From Bacteroidales bacterium (lineage in GTDB: Bacteria > Bacteroidota > Bacteroidia > Bacteroidales > BM520), in contig JAEEQW010000008.1 of assembly GCA_016285515.1 (NCBI GenBank), positions 1 to 64,000 of the forward strand: a stretch of DNA of 64,000 bases, in the 5' to 3' direction. Of the stretch, positions 44,021 through 52,952 are shown piece after piece; positions within the stretch are counted from its first letter, which is position 1, and every line of letters starts with the position of its first letter. The position numbers and the translations under genes are program-made. The notes beneath the pieces were generated by a model. That model was not told where the DNA came from, made no database searches, and worked only from the letters and a program-made list of their open reading frames with translations.

Positions 44021-46056
44021 GGAAGTTGCTGATAATATTATTGTTAAGCGTTTGTGGATCAACAGTTGCGGTTGGCCAGAACTTGGAATTTGTGAAATAC
44101 AATTTCCATAATAAGAAGGCATTCAAAGAAGCCATGAAAAACCTTAAACAGGGTGATAAGCTGTTCTTTGCGAAAAATCCTGAGTACAGTCAGGCTTTGA
44201 ATTATTATTATGTCGCACAGAATATTAACCCGTATAATGCGAAACTCAACTACAAAATTGGCAAATGTCTTTATTATGTGAACAAAGACAAGGCAAAACC
44301 TTATCTTTTCGCTGCTGACGGCCTGTGGAATGACCTTACACACGATTCACTTATGGTTTCTGAAAGCAGTTATATGCTCGCAGATGTCTATAAATCGGAA
44401 CTCATTTTCGATTCTGCTGTCTATTACTTCAGAAAAGCTGCCGCATATGATTATACTCATAGTATCAATACATTGATTGACAAGGAAATACGGCAATGTT
44501 TGAATAACGATACCATTATCCGCCACCCTGAAAAGGTGTTTGTGGATTTGCTCCCTGTTGCCATAAATTCCGATGACAATGATTATTTGCCTGTATTGAT
44601 AAATTATTACAGAGGTTTTGTGTTCAATTCCGACAGGAAGAATGATGCTCCGAAAAAATCGAAACTTTTCAACTTCAATAAAAACAAAAAGCCAGTAAAC
44701 AAGTTTTATTACTGTGATATTATCAGTAAAAATGATTATGGTACTGTTAACGAGTATGCTTTATTGGGGTCATTAAAGGATGAAGATATTGTCACGGATA
44801 TATCAGCTGACGGCAAATTCTGCCTTATCATCCGTAATGGTGACATCTATGTTTCATCAATTAACGGGACGGAACTGTCAAGACCCAAAAAACTGCCTCA
44901 GCCGGTCAATAGCAAAGATGAGGAATCGTTTGCCTGCTTTAATAAAAATATGCATTACATATATTTTGTAAGCGACCGTTCAGGTGGCAAGGGTGGCAAG
45001 GATATTTATCGTGTCAGCTTCATTATCTATAAGGAAGACAATTTCCGTTTCTCGGATAAAGTCGAGAATTTGGGAGAAAATGTCAATACCGAATATGATG
45101 AAATATCTGTGTCACTTCTGCCTTTCGACAATGCAATGTATTTCTGTTCAAACAGAATGGATGCTCTCGGCGGATTTGATGTGTTTGTCTCATTGCCTGA
45201 CGAATATGGTTGGCTGCCGGCTAAAAATCTGGGGTATCCTCTCAATACTCCTGACGATGAATTGTATTACTATCCCGTAAGAGACTCCCGTCATGGCTAT
45301 CTGACAAGAAGGGTCGATTATAATGATGCGAATATCTATCGTGCTGAATTTGTTGATTTTGATAATAAAATGCTGATAAAGAGCTATGATGACAAATTAT
45401 TTGCCCTTTCAGATGAAGATGACTTGAAAACAGTTTCATACGAACCTGAGCTTGTTGTAAGTGAGAATGTTATAGTTTCAGTATCCGGTCGTTTTATCGA
45501 CAAGGATACACATGAACCTGTCGGTGTCAGTGTCAGAGTCTATGATCTCAATACGATGAGAATTAAAGCGTCTTTTGTTACACATGCGCAATCCGGTCGC
45601 TACCGTATTCCGCTGCCTTCAGGTGCTGATTATCTGCTTGCCCTTTCCGGCAATGATGATTATCTCTTTTGTCAAAAAATACTGCATGTTGAAGGTACTA
45701 CCACACCACAGAGTTATGAACTGGACATCGAACTGCAGAAAACATCCGATGAAGCGCTTATTAATCTCGAAAACCTTGCTTTTGTCCCAGGTACAGTCGA
45801 AGGAGAAGTTGTCATTGATGAAGAAGCATCTTTTCCGACTATAGCCCTGATAGTAATGATGCTACAAGGAAACAATAATGTTTCATTGGTGATTGTCGGT
45901 AATGAGAGTAAAGCTGTACAGTTTGGTAAACAGTTGGTAATTAATGGAATCAGCATCGACAAACTTTCATATCAGTTTGTCGATGAGCTTGATTCCAATG
46001 TTTCGATAAAAATAATAAAAGAGGAAATATTGAAAGAAAATGTTGGCGGTGAATGA
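44017..46056 (+). CDS. TPR / PD40 envelope protein with degenerate OmpA-like C-terminus
   Basis: The protein (679 residues) has a signal peptide (MRKLLIILLLSVCGSTVAVG), TPR helices (about 25-170) and PD40/WD40-like strands (about 250-460; FVSDRSGGKGGKDIYRVS, FCSNRMDALGGFDVFVS). A carboxypeptidase-regulatory-like domain (about 485-570) precedes a last segment (about 580-679) that follows the OmpA-like pattern: hydrophobic strand, VMMLQGNNNVSLVIVGN, then KQLVINGISIDKLSYQFV. This layout is that of PorE-type T9SS/OmpA proteins. The peptidoglycan-binding TD...N..LS..RA residues are missing, so it probably does not bind peptidoglycan in the usual way. Confidence 0.82.
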   Translation: MRKLLIILLLSVCGSTVAVGQNLEFVKYNFHNKKAFKEAMKNLKQGDKLFFAKNPEYSQALNYYYVAQNINPYNAKLNYKIGKCLYYVNKDKAKPYLFAADGLWNDLTHDSLMVSESSYMLADVYKSELIFDSAVYYFRKAAAYDYTHSINTLIDKEIRQCLNNDTIIRHPEKVFVDLLPVAINSDDNDYLPVLINYYRGFVFNSDRKNDAPKKSKLFNFNKNKKPVNKFYYCDIISKNDYGTVNEYALLGSLKDEDIVTDISADGKFCLIIRNGDIYVSSINGTELSRPKKLPQPVNSKDEESFACFNKNMHYIYFVSDRSGGKGGKDIYRVSFIIYKEDNFRFSDKVENLGENVNTEYDEISVSLLPFDNAMYFCSNRMDALGGFDVFVSLPDEYGWLPAKNLGYPLNTPDDELYYYPVRDSRHGYLTRRVDYNDANIYRAEFVDFDNKMLIKSYDDKLFALSDEDDLKTVSYEPELVVSENVIVSVSGRFIDKDTHEPVGVSVRVYDLNTMRIKASFVTHAQSGRYRIPLPSGADYLLALSGNDDYLFCQKILHVEGTTTPQSYELDIELQKTSDEALINLENLAFVPGTVEGEVVIDEEASFPTIALIVMMLQGNNNVSLVIVGNESKAVQFGKQLVINGISIDKLSYQFVDELDSNVSIKIIKEEILKENVGGE

Positions 46057-46603
46057 TTGCCTTGTATCCGATAAGGTTGGGGAGGTGTGTTTCTGCTGCA
46101 ATCTTGAAAATTGCAAAGGATGCTGCTGTGTGGAGGGGGACCTTGGTGCCCCGCTTGAACCTGATGAAATATCACTCATCGAGGATTACAAGGAGGAGAT
46201 ATATGAATATATGACAGATGCCGGAATTGAAGTTGTCAGGAATAATGGGGTCTTTGCCCCTGGTTTGGGCAATGATTTTGTCACGCCATTGATTGATGAC
46301 CGAGACTGTGCATTTCTCTATTATGATGAAAAAAAAATAGCCAGATGTGCGATTGAGACCGCATATCGTGACGGAAAAATTCCTTTTAACAAGCCGATTT
46401 CGTGTCATTTGTATCCCATAAGACTGAATATATATGGAGATGTTACTGCCGTAAATTATGATTATTGGGATATCTGTGACGATGCCCTGAAACTTGGTAA
46501 GGAAAGGAACATCAGACTTTATCAGTTTCTAAAGGAACCCCTCATCCGCCGTTTCGGAGAGGAGTGGTATTCAAAATTATGCGATGAAATTGAAAGACAT
46601 TAG
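46040..46603 (+). CDS. DUF3109 family Cys-rich protein
   Basis: The 187-residue protein starts with a Cys cluster (CFCCNLENCKGCCC) followed by EGDLGAPLEPDEISLIED, the hallmark of DUF3109 (YkgJ/zinc-or-iron-cluster-like). Further Cys occur at DRDCAFLY, ARCAIE and SCHLYPIR, which suggests a metal or Fe-S cluster. The family is common in Bacteroidota and its role is unknown. The start lies 17 bases inside the end of the PD40 gene. The tRNA-Ser promoter overlaps its stop. Confidence 0.88.
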   Translation: MLAVNDCLVSDKVGEVCFCCNLENCKGCCCVEGDLGAPLEPDEISLIEDYKEEIYEYMTDAGIEVVRNNGVFAPGLGNDFVTPLIDDRDCAFLYYDEKKIARCAIETAYRDGKIPFNKPISCHLYPIRLNIYGDVTAVNYDYWDICDDALKLGKERNIRLYQFLKEPLIRRFGEEWYSKLCDEIERH

Positions 46604-46621
46604 AATTATTTTGTATTTTTG
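46590..46621 (+). promoter_or_regulatory. Promoter for tRNA-Ser
   Basis: TTG at 46590-46592 and TATTTTTG at 46614-46621 fit the -33 and -7 boxes with a 21-base spacer. The -7 box ends 36 bases before the tRNA. The -33 box lies inside the last codons of the DUF3109 gene. Confidence 0.6.
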
Positions 46622-46657
46622 CAACTTCAATAAAATGAAAGGACAATAACAGTCAAC

Positions 46658-46745
46658 GGAAAGCTGCCGGAGTGGTCGAACGGGGCAGACTCGAAATCTG
46701 TTATACCCTTTATGGGTATCGGGGGTTCGAATCCCTCGCTTTCCG
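46658..46745 (+). tRNA. tRNA-Ser (anticodon CGA)
   Basis: GGAAAGC at 46658-46664 pairs with GCTTTCC at 46738-46744, giving a 7-bp acceptor stem with discriminator G46745. The anticodon stem CAGA/TCTG encloses the loop CTCGAAA with anticodon CGA at 46692-46694. A long variable arm (TACCC ... GGGTA) is typical of class II tRNA-Ser, and GGTTCGAATCC is the T loop. The 3' CCA is not encoded. It reads UCG codons. Confidence 0.97.
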
Positions 46746-46767
46746 CATTCTTTAAATTCCGTTTGTT

Positions 46768-47196
46768 ATGAAAAGATTGTTTGTGATTTGCGCAATACTC
46801 CTTGCAAGTGTTTCATTACATGCACAGGTTAACGATATGTTAGGCGATTGGTACACGGTTGATGACAAATCCGGTGAGAAATTGTCTGTCGTAAATATTT
46901 ATAAAGGCGACAACGGCCTGTATTATGGAAAAATCGAGAAATTACTCAAACCTGATGCTAAAACTGTCTGCACCGAATGTCCAGGTGAAGACAAGGGCAA
47001 AAGTAAAATAGGATTGGTAATAATCAGAGATATGAAAGCCGATAAGGACAAACTTACTGGCGGTCGTGTCCTTGATCCTGATACCGGTAAATTCTATTAT
47101 GCAAAGATCTCCCTTAAGGACGGTCAACTTGTACTTCGCGGTTCTCTTGATAAAAAAGGTCTTCTCGGACGAAGTCAGACTTGGGTAAGGAAATAG
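46768..47196 (+). CDS. DUF2147 secreted protein
   Basis: The 142-residue protein has a signal peptide (MKRLFVICAILLASVSLHAQ) and the DUF2147 pattern: LGDWYTVDDKSGEKLSVVNI, YYGKIEKLLKPD, GLVIIRDMK, GGRVLDPDTGKFYYAKISL and LVLRGSLDKKGLLGRSQTW. The family is predicted as a small periplasmic beta-barrel of unknown role. It starts 22 bases after the tRNA and may share its transcript. Confidence 0.92.
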   Translation: MKRLFVICAILLASVSLHAQVNDMLGDWYTVDDKSGEKLSVVNIYKGDNGLYYGKIEKLLKPDAKTVCTECPGEDKGKSKIGLVIIRDMKADKDKLTGGRVLDPDTGKFYYAKISLKDGQLVLRGSLDKKGLLGRSQTWVRK

Positions 47197-47280
47197 TACT
47201 GGGTTCTTGGCATTGTCTGCTACAAATAAATCTTTTGTTGACGAATCTGTGTGCAGTGTGAATATTAATTGATTAGAAAT

Positions 47281-48810
47281 ATGGAAAAATTTTTACTTTC
47301 TTTGAATGAAGTAGAGAATATCTTATACGAAAATCATAAGCTCAGTGTCTCAGATGGGGTGTTGCAAAAGGTGGATGAATGCTACAACTTCTTAAATGAT
47401 TTTTGTAGGGGGAAGGTGATTTACGGCATCAATACTGGCTTTGGCCCTATGGCTCAGTGGCGTGTTGATGATGAGTATCTTACAAATCTGCAATATAATA
47501 TAATCCGCAGCCATTCCACCGGAGTGGGTGAACCTCTGTCCGATATTTATGTCAAATCGGCAATGATTGCCCGTCTTGGCACCTTTTTGCAGGCGCATTC
47601 AGGTGTGCATGTCGATGTCATCAAACTTCTCATCGAATTTATTAATCGTGATATTATTCCTTTCATTCCACGGCATGGCAGTGTTGGCGCCAGCGGTGAC
47701 CTCGTACAACTAGCACATCTGGCTCTCACGCTTATCGGTGAAGGGAAAGTCCATTATAAAGGCGAATGGCGTAATGCGTCAGACGTATTGGATGAAAACC
47801 ATCTTAAACCGTTTGAAATCCATATACGCGAAGGCCTCTCTATAACTAACGGAACCTCTGTGATGACAGGCATAGGAATTGTCAACCAGTTCAATGCTGA
47901 ATATCTGCTCGATTGGGCTACACTTGCAGCAGTCTGGGTTAATGAAATAGCTTCCTCATTCGATGACCTGATGTCAAAGGAACTCAATGAATGTCGTCAC
48001 CATGAGGGACAGCAGATAATTGCCCGCCGTATGCGTAATCTTGCTGAAGGCAGTAAATGTCTGCAACAGCGTGAACACGAACTTTATGATGGAAACAATA
48101 CTGACAAGATTTTCGAACATAAAGTTCAGGCATATTATTCTTTGCGCTGTGTACCTCAAGTCTTAGGCCCTGTGTATGAGACGCTTGCAAATAGCAGACG
48201 CATCCTCGAAGAAGAAATTAATTCTGCATGCGATAATCCTATCGTTGATCCGGCTTCCAATAATGTTTATCATGGCGGCAATTTCCATGGTGACTATGTC
48301 TCTCTTGAAGAAGACAAAGTGAAGATTGCAATGACAAGGGTGGCCATGACTGCTGAGCGTCAGCTCAACTATCTGTTCCATGACCGCATTAACGGTATCC
48401 TCCCTCCATTCCTGAATATGGGTACTCTCGGACTCAATTATGGTATGCAGGCGTGCCAGTTTACGGCAACATCCACTACAGCCGAATGCCAGACCCTTTC
48501 AATGCCCAACTATGTCCATAGTATCCCTAATAACAACGATAATCAAGATATTGTGAGCATGGGTACAAATTCTGCCCTGCTGTGCTCAAATGTCATCGAA
48601 AATGTTTATCAGGTGATGGCTGTTCACTATATTGCCCTCGCACAGGCAGTTGACTGCCTGAATATCCAGGACAAATTGTCTTTTTCTTCCCGACGTGTCT
48701 ATGACGATATCAGAAAACTGGTGGCTGCAAGAATTGAAGATCAGCCTTTTTATGAGGATATTGCTAAAGTTGAAACTTACCTTAAGAATAATCCTCTTAG
48801 ACTGAAATAA
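47281..48810 (+). CDS. MIO-dependent aromatic amino acid ammonia-lyase (HAL/TAL family)
   Basis: The enzyme would deaminate an aromatic amino acid to an unsaturated acid. The start at 47281 gives 509 residues; a TTG 12 bases upstream is less likely. The MIO prosthetic group should form from Ala137-Ser138-Gly139 in GSVGASGDLVQ. Catalytic Tyr48 (VIYGINTGFG) and Asn190 (SITNGTS) are present. The substrate pair in RSHSTGVGEP is Ser77-His78, as in histidine lyases (classical TAL has His-Leu, PAL has Phe-Leu), but Asn421-Gln422-Asp423 (NQDIVSMG) looks like TAL/PAL, not the HAL form QE. No hut genes are nearby. Its place at the head of a KS/ACP locus argues for biosynthesis. Confidence 0.9.
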   Translation: MEKFLLSLNEVENILYENHKLSVSDGVLQKVDECYNFLNDFCRGKVIYGINTGFGPMAQWRVDDEYLTNLQYNIIRSHSTGVGEPLSDIYVKSAMIARLGTFLQAHSGVHVDVIKLLIEFINRDIIPFIPRHGSVGASGDLVQLAHLALTLIGEGKVHYKGEWRNASDVLDENHLKPFEIHIREGLSITNGTSVMTGIGIVNQFNAEYLLDWATLAAVWVNEIASSFDDLMSKELNECRHHEGQQIIARRMRNLAEGSKCLQQREHELYDGNNTDKIFEHKVQAYYSLRCVPQVLGPVYETLANSRRILEEEINSACDNPIVDPASNNVYHGGNFHGDYVSLEEDKVKIAMTRVAMTAERQLNYLFHDRINGILPPFLNMGTLGLNYGMQACQFTATSTTAECQTLSMPNYVHSIPNNNDNQDIVSMGTNSALLCSNVIENVYQVMAVHYIALAQAVDCLNIQDKLSFSSRRVYDDIRKLVAARIEDQPFYEDIAKVETYLKNNPLRLK

Positions 48811-49704
48811 ATGCCTGAAATCAAACATAACCTTTGGAAAGGAAAAACTGATGGAACCCCATGGATGCACAAGACGTTGATTTGGCTTATGCGTTGGATA
48901 AACCTGAATGTTTTCTACGGCATTATGGCTTTAGTTGTTCCTTTTTACATGATTTTCAATAGGCAAGGTTATCGTTCAACATACAACTTCTTTCGTAACA
49001 GAATAGGATATCCGCCTCTGAAAAGCTTTTTCAGCGTCTATGCCAACCATTTCAGGTTCGGACAGGTAATTCTTGATAGATTTGCTGTCTTTGCAGGCAA
49101 ATCTTTTCATTTTGATATAGAAAATTTTAACCTTTATGAAAGTCTTTCCAATTCAGACAAAGGGTTTATCATGCTCGGCTCCCATGTCGGAAATTATGAG
49201 ATGGCGGGCTATTCATTGGTTGCAGAAAAAACCATCAATGCACTGCATTTCGATGGTGAAGCAAAGTCGATTATGGAAAACAGAAGTCATCAGCTTGGCG
49301 GGAATAATATAAAATTGATTCCAGTGCTGGATGACATGTCACATATCTTCTTGTTAAACAACGCTTTAAGCGATGGGCAGATAGTCAGCATCCCAAACGA
49401 CAGAATGTTGGGTTCGTCAAAACATGTTGATTGTGTGTTCTTTGGTGAAAAAGCAAAATTTCCAACCGGTGCATATATTATGTCAATCAATCGCGAAGTT
49501 CCGATGATTGCGGTATTTGTAATGAAACTTTCGGGTAGAAAATATAAAATCCTGGTTCGTAAAATTGAGGCTCAGCAGGAACAGATTATTTCCAAACAGG
49601 AAAAGATTTACATGCTCGCCTCATGTTTTGCATCGAATCTTGAGGATGTGGTCAGGGAATATCCTACCCAGTGGTTTAACTATTTTGATTTTTGGAAACA
49701 ATAA
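48811..49704 (+). CDS. LpxL/HtrB-like lipid acyltransferase
   Basis: The 297-residue protein has the lipid A late acyltransferase fold: one membrane-associated N-terminal segment (about residues 35-50), the HxxxxE motif as His125-Glu130 in GSHVGNYEM, and VSIPNDRMLGSSKHV, a diverged form of the second motif. It begins directly at the lyase stop codon, so it is almost certainly co-translated with it. Related acyltransferases occur in aryl polyene and flexirubin loci, where they are thought to esterify the chain to a lipid anchor. Its acceptor here is unknown. Confidence 0.88.
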   Translation: MPEIKHNLWKGKTDGTPWMHKTLIWLMRWINLNVFYGIMALVVPFYMIFNRQGYRSTYNFFRNRIGYPPLKSFFSVYANHFRFGQVILDRFAVFAGKSFHFDIENFNLYESLSNSDKGFIMLGSHVGNYEMAGYSLVAEKTINALHFDGEAKSIMENRSHQLGGNNIKLIPVLDDMSHIFLLNNALSDGQIVSIPNDRMLGSSKHVDCVFFGEKAKFPTGAYIMSINREVPMIAVFVMKLSGRKYKILVRKIEAQQEQIISKQEKIYMLASCFASNLEDVVREYPTQWFNYFDFWKQ

Positions 49705-49716
49705 AATCTGTAGGTC

Positions 49717-50871
49717 ATGAAAGTGATATTCAAAATAGCTGATAACATTGTCTCACCGCTTGGTTTTACTACTGCTGAGAACTTCAATGCAGTGAGGACG
49801 GGCAGGTCTGCCATCAGACGTTATGAAGATAAATGGGAAATCCCTGACCCTTTCATGGCTTCACTTATTGACAGAGATGCTCTTGACCATGAATGCGGTT
49901 CGTTACCATTGAAGCAGCATTATACCTGCTTCGAAAAGATGGTTCTGTTGTCTGTTTCCAAAGCTTTGGAAAACAGTGGGGTGCAGCCTGATTCCGATAG
50001 AGTTCTGTTTGTGGTTTCCACCACAAAAGGAAATGTTGATTTACTCTATGAAAACAAATACAACCTTCCGTCCGACAGAATCCTTTGTGGAGTAACTGCA
50101 AGAGTTATCTGTGATTATTTTCATAATCCAAATCCGCCAATTGTTGTGTCGAATGCTTGTATATCAGGGGTGTGTGCCCAAATTGCTGCTATGAGGAACC
50201 TCTTTGGCGGCAAATATGATTACGTGATTGTCACTGGTGCTGACTGCCAGTCAAGATTTATAGTTACAGGTTTCCAGTCGCTGAAGGCTTTGTCGCCTGA
50301 TTTGTGCCGCCCTTTCGACAAAGACAGAAAGGGTTTGAACCTCGGTGATGCCGCTGCGACCATTATCTATTCCGTAAAGGATGAATGTGACACGGAGCCG
50401 GATGACTGGATAGCCGTTGACGGCTCCATCAGAAACGACGCAAACCACATTTCCGGACCGTCACGTACAGGTGAAGGCAGTTACAGAACTCTTGTCAATG
50501 TGCTTCATGATACTAATCCTGACGATATTGCCTTCGTTAATGTTCATGGCACTGCAACGGTTTACAATGATGAAATGGAATCAATAGCCTTGTATCGTGC
50601 CGGATTGCAGGCAGTTCCGGTAAACGGACTTAAGGGCTATTATGGTCATACAATGGGTGCCGCAGGTGTTATTGAAACGATACTTTCAATGTGTGCCGTT
50701 GACAACAATGTCATCCTTGCCACTCGCGGCTATGAAACTTGCGGAGTGTCATATCCTTTGTCATTGTCAAATGAAATTCGTCATACCGACAAACGGTCCT
50801 TTATAAAACTTCTTTCCGGTTTTGGAGGCTGTAATGCGGCAATTCTTTTTAAGAAAGGAGGTGCGTTATGA
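49717..50871 (+). CDS. Beta-ketoacyl synthase (KS), Cys-His-His intact
   Basis: The 384-residue protein has the thiolase fold of KAS enzymes. The triad is Cys148 in VSNACISG, His277 in VNVHGTATVYND and His311 in KGYYGHTMGAAG, with GFGGCNA near the C-terminus. It should be able to condense an acyl chain with a malonyl-ACP extender. It is more diverged than FabF at 51741. It ends with a four-base overlap (ATGA) with the next gene, a KS-like fragment. Confidence 0.9.
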   Translation: MKVIFKIADNIVSPLGFTTAENFNAVRTGRSAIRRYEDKWEIPDPFMASLIDRDALDHECGSLPLKQHYTCFEKMVLLSVSKALENSGVQPDSDRVLFVVSTTKGNVDLLYENKYNLPSDRILCGVTARVICDYFHNPNPPIVVSNACISGVCAQIAAMRNLFGGKYDYVIVTGADCQSRFIVTGFQSLKALSPDLCRPFDKDRKGLNLGDAAATIIYSVKDECDTEPDDWIAVDGSIRNDANHISGPSRTGEGSYRTLVNVLHDTNPDDIAFVNVHGTATVYNDEMESIALYRAGLQAVPVNGLKGYYGHTMGAAGVIETILSMCAVDNNVILATRGYETCGVSYPLSLSNEIRHTDKRSFIKLLSGFGGCNAAILFKKGGAL

Positions 50872-51464
50872 TAAAGTCATGGATTAAAATTACTGACAGG
50901 TCCGTGTCGCTCAATGGGCAAATAATGGATTTCCCTTCATACGGAAATGCTTTGCTTACCGAAATATACAGAAGCAAAGTTAAGGATTATCCCAAGTTCT
51001 TCAAAATGGATGCCTTGTGCAAGTTGGGATTTCTCGGTTCTGAACTTGTTATTCAGGATGAAAACACCAACCGCTTTGTCCCTCGTGAAGACAGAGCTGT
51101 AATCTTGTTTAACAGAAGTGGATCGTTGAACGCTGATGTTAACTTTCAAGCAACTCTGCAACCTGATGATTTTTTCCCGAGTCCTGCTCTTTTTGTCTAT
51201 ACTCTTCCGAATATTATCACTGGTGAGATAGCAATCCGAAATAAGTATTTGGGCGAAACCTCTTTCTATGTTTTGGAGAAAAAAGACCCTGAAACCATTG
51301 CCTCTCAAATAGTTGAATCTTTTCAGGATAACATTACAAAATCGGTAATTGGTGGTTGGGTTGACTGTGTTGATGAAAACAACTTCGAGGCAGTCATGTT
51401 TCTGTGTTATAAGGATGAAAATGACAAATTACATGAGGAAATCAAAAATATTTTATCTAAATGA
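50868..51464 (+). CDS. Truncated ketosynthase-like protein without active-site Cys
   Basis: The 198-residue protein looks like only the N-terminal half of a KS fold: FKMDALCKLGFLGSELVIQD, AVILFNRSGSLNADVNF, SPALFVYTLPNIITGEIAIR and then a region where the catalytic Cys loop should be (ETSFYVLEKK) that has no Cys. The C-terminal His-bearing half is absent and no stop-codon scar or frameshift continues it downstream. It may be a structural partner of a KS (compare chain-length factors), or a shape-only subunit. The fold assignment is from pattern only. Confidence 0.65.
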   Translation: MIKSWIKITDRSVSLNGQIMDFPSYGNALLTEIYRSKVKDYPKFFKMDALCKLGFLGSELVIQDENTNRFVPREDRAVILFNRSGSLNADVNFQATLQPDDFFPSPALFVYTLPNIITGEIAIRNKYLGETSFYVLEKKDPETIASQIVESFQDNITKSVIGGWVDCVDENNFEAVMFLCYKDENDKLHEEIKNILSK

Positions 51465-51479
51465 TTAAAAACTAAAAAT

Positions 51480-51737
51480 ATGGATGAACTGATATTAGAA
51501 TTGAAAAATGAGATAATAGAAACTCTCAATCTTGAGGATATGCAACCGGAAGACATCGACACTGATGCTCCTCTTTTCGGTGAAGGCCTCGGTCTGGATT
51601 CGATTGATGCTTTGGAACTTATAGTTCTGATGGAAAAGAATTACGGTATTAAACTTAGAGATGCGTCCAAAGGCAAGGAGATTTTCAAATCAGTAAGGGT
51701 AATGGCTGATTATATCGAAAAGAACAGAACAAAATAA
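51480..51737 (+). CDS. Acyl carrier protein
   Basis: The 85-residue protein has the ACP helical pattern with the phosphopantetheine site Ser41 in GLGLDSIDALELIVLME. It is distinct in setting from a primary FabD-FabG-ACP-FabF cluster, so it is probably dedicated to this locus. Start ATG follows the KS-like fragment by 15 bases and the stop lies three bases before the next KS start. Confidence 0.95.
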   Translation: MDELILELKNEIIETLNLEDMQPEDIDTDAPLFGEGLGLDSIDALELIVLMEKNYGIKLRDASKGKEIFKSVRVMADYIEKNRTK

Positions 51738-51740
51738 CTG

Positions 51741-52952
51741 ATGGGGAAGCCGATTTTCATAACGGGAGCTGGCATAGTTTCAGCAATAGGACTCAACAAG
51801 CAGGAGGTGTTGTCTTCTCTGCTTGCTGGGAAATCCGGTATTGCTGATGTACGATACTTGGACACCGAGCATCGGGAATTTCCGGTCGGAGAAGTCAAGC
51901 TTACCAATGAACAGATGATTCAAATGCTTGACATTAAGCCTGATGCCGTTACTACAAGAACTTCCCTTATGGGTATGCTTGCAATGAAGGAGGCTTTGGA
52001 TGATGCCAATCTCACACGTGAGGATATTCATCGTGCAGCATTCGTTTCCGGTACTACTGTCGGCGGAATGGATAAAACCGAACATTATTATCTTGATTTT
52101 ATCAACAATGACAAAAAAAACAAATACATCGTTGTTCATGATTGCGGAACGTGTTCGGAAATGATTTGTGACTATTTCGGCGATTTCGCTTTCGTCACTT
52201 CAGTCTCTACAGCTTGTTCTTCGGCTGCAAATGCCATTATCAGAGGTGCTGCTATGATACGTGCCGGTTTGTTCGATATTGCAGTTGTCGGTGGTAGCGA
52301 GTGTCTTACGAAATTCCATCTCAACGGTTTCAACTCCTTGAAAATTCTTGACACTGAACTGTGCCGTCCTTTCGATGAAACCCGTTCAGGCTTGAATCTT
52401 GGTGAAGGTGCCGCATATCTTGTGCTTGAGTCTTATGATTCAATGAGAAGAAGAAATGTAAAGCCTTTGTCGGTACTTGCAGGGTATGGTAACGTTTGTG
52501 ATGCCTATCACCAGACCGCATCGTCTCCGGAAGGTGAAGGTCCGTACCTGGCAATGAAGGAAGCCTTGGAAGATGCCGGATTGAATGTTTCGGATATCGA
52601 CTACATCAACGCACACGGAACCGCAACCCCTAATAACGATCTTACGGAAAGTATGGCGTTGAAACGACTTTTCTCAGACAGAATCCCTCCTGTTTCCTCA
52701 ACTAAAGCCTTCACGGGACATACTACAAGCGCCACCGGCTCCATTGAAGCTGTAATCTGTATTCTTGCTATACGTAATCAATTTCTTCCTGTTAACCTGA
52801 ACTGGAAAAATCAAATGGAAAATGGCATAACTCCGGTGACCGATTTGCATCCTGACAAACCTGTGACCAATGTGTTGTGTAATTCGTTCGGATTCGGTGG
52901 CAATGATTCATCACTTCTTTTATGCTCTTCTGAAATTTATGACAAGGAATAG
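51741..52952 (+). CDS. FabF-like ketosynthase
   Basis: The 403-residue enzyme starts MGKPIFITGAGIVSAIGLN, a standard KAS II N-terminus. The triad is Cys159 in VSTACSSAAN, His292 in INAHGTATPNND and His327 in KAFTGHTTSATG, with NSFGFGGNDS at the end. It overlaps the next gene by 14 bases. The close coupling with a KS-like protein that has lost both His residues suggests a KS/CLF heterodimer, as in type II polyketide and aryl polyene systems (inference). Confidence 0.93.
   Translation: MGKPIFITGAGIVSAIGLNKQEVLSSLLAGKSGIADVRYLDTEHREFPVGEVKLTNEQMIQMLDIKPDAVTTRTSLMGMLAMKEALDDANLTREDIHRAAFVSGTTVGGMDKTEHYYLDFINNDKKNKYIVVHDCGTCSEMICDYFGDFAFVTSVSTACSSAANAIIRGAAMIRAGLFDIAVVGGSECLTKFHLNGFNSLKILDTELCRPFDETRSGLNLGEGAAYLVLESYDSMRRRNVKPLSVLAGYGNVCDAYHQTASSPEGEGPYLAMKEALEDAGLNVSDIDYINAHGTATPNNDLTESMALKRLFSDRIPPVSSTKAFTGHTTSATGSIEAVICILAIRNQFLPVNLNWKNQMENGITPVTDLHPDKPVTNVLCNSFGFGGNDSSLLLCSSEIYDKE

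Noticed and set aside
47281-48810. Histidine utilisation (hutH) operon
   Set aside because: No hutU, hutI, hutG or ftcD nearby; instead KS, ACP and ligase genes follow directly.
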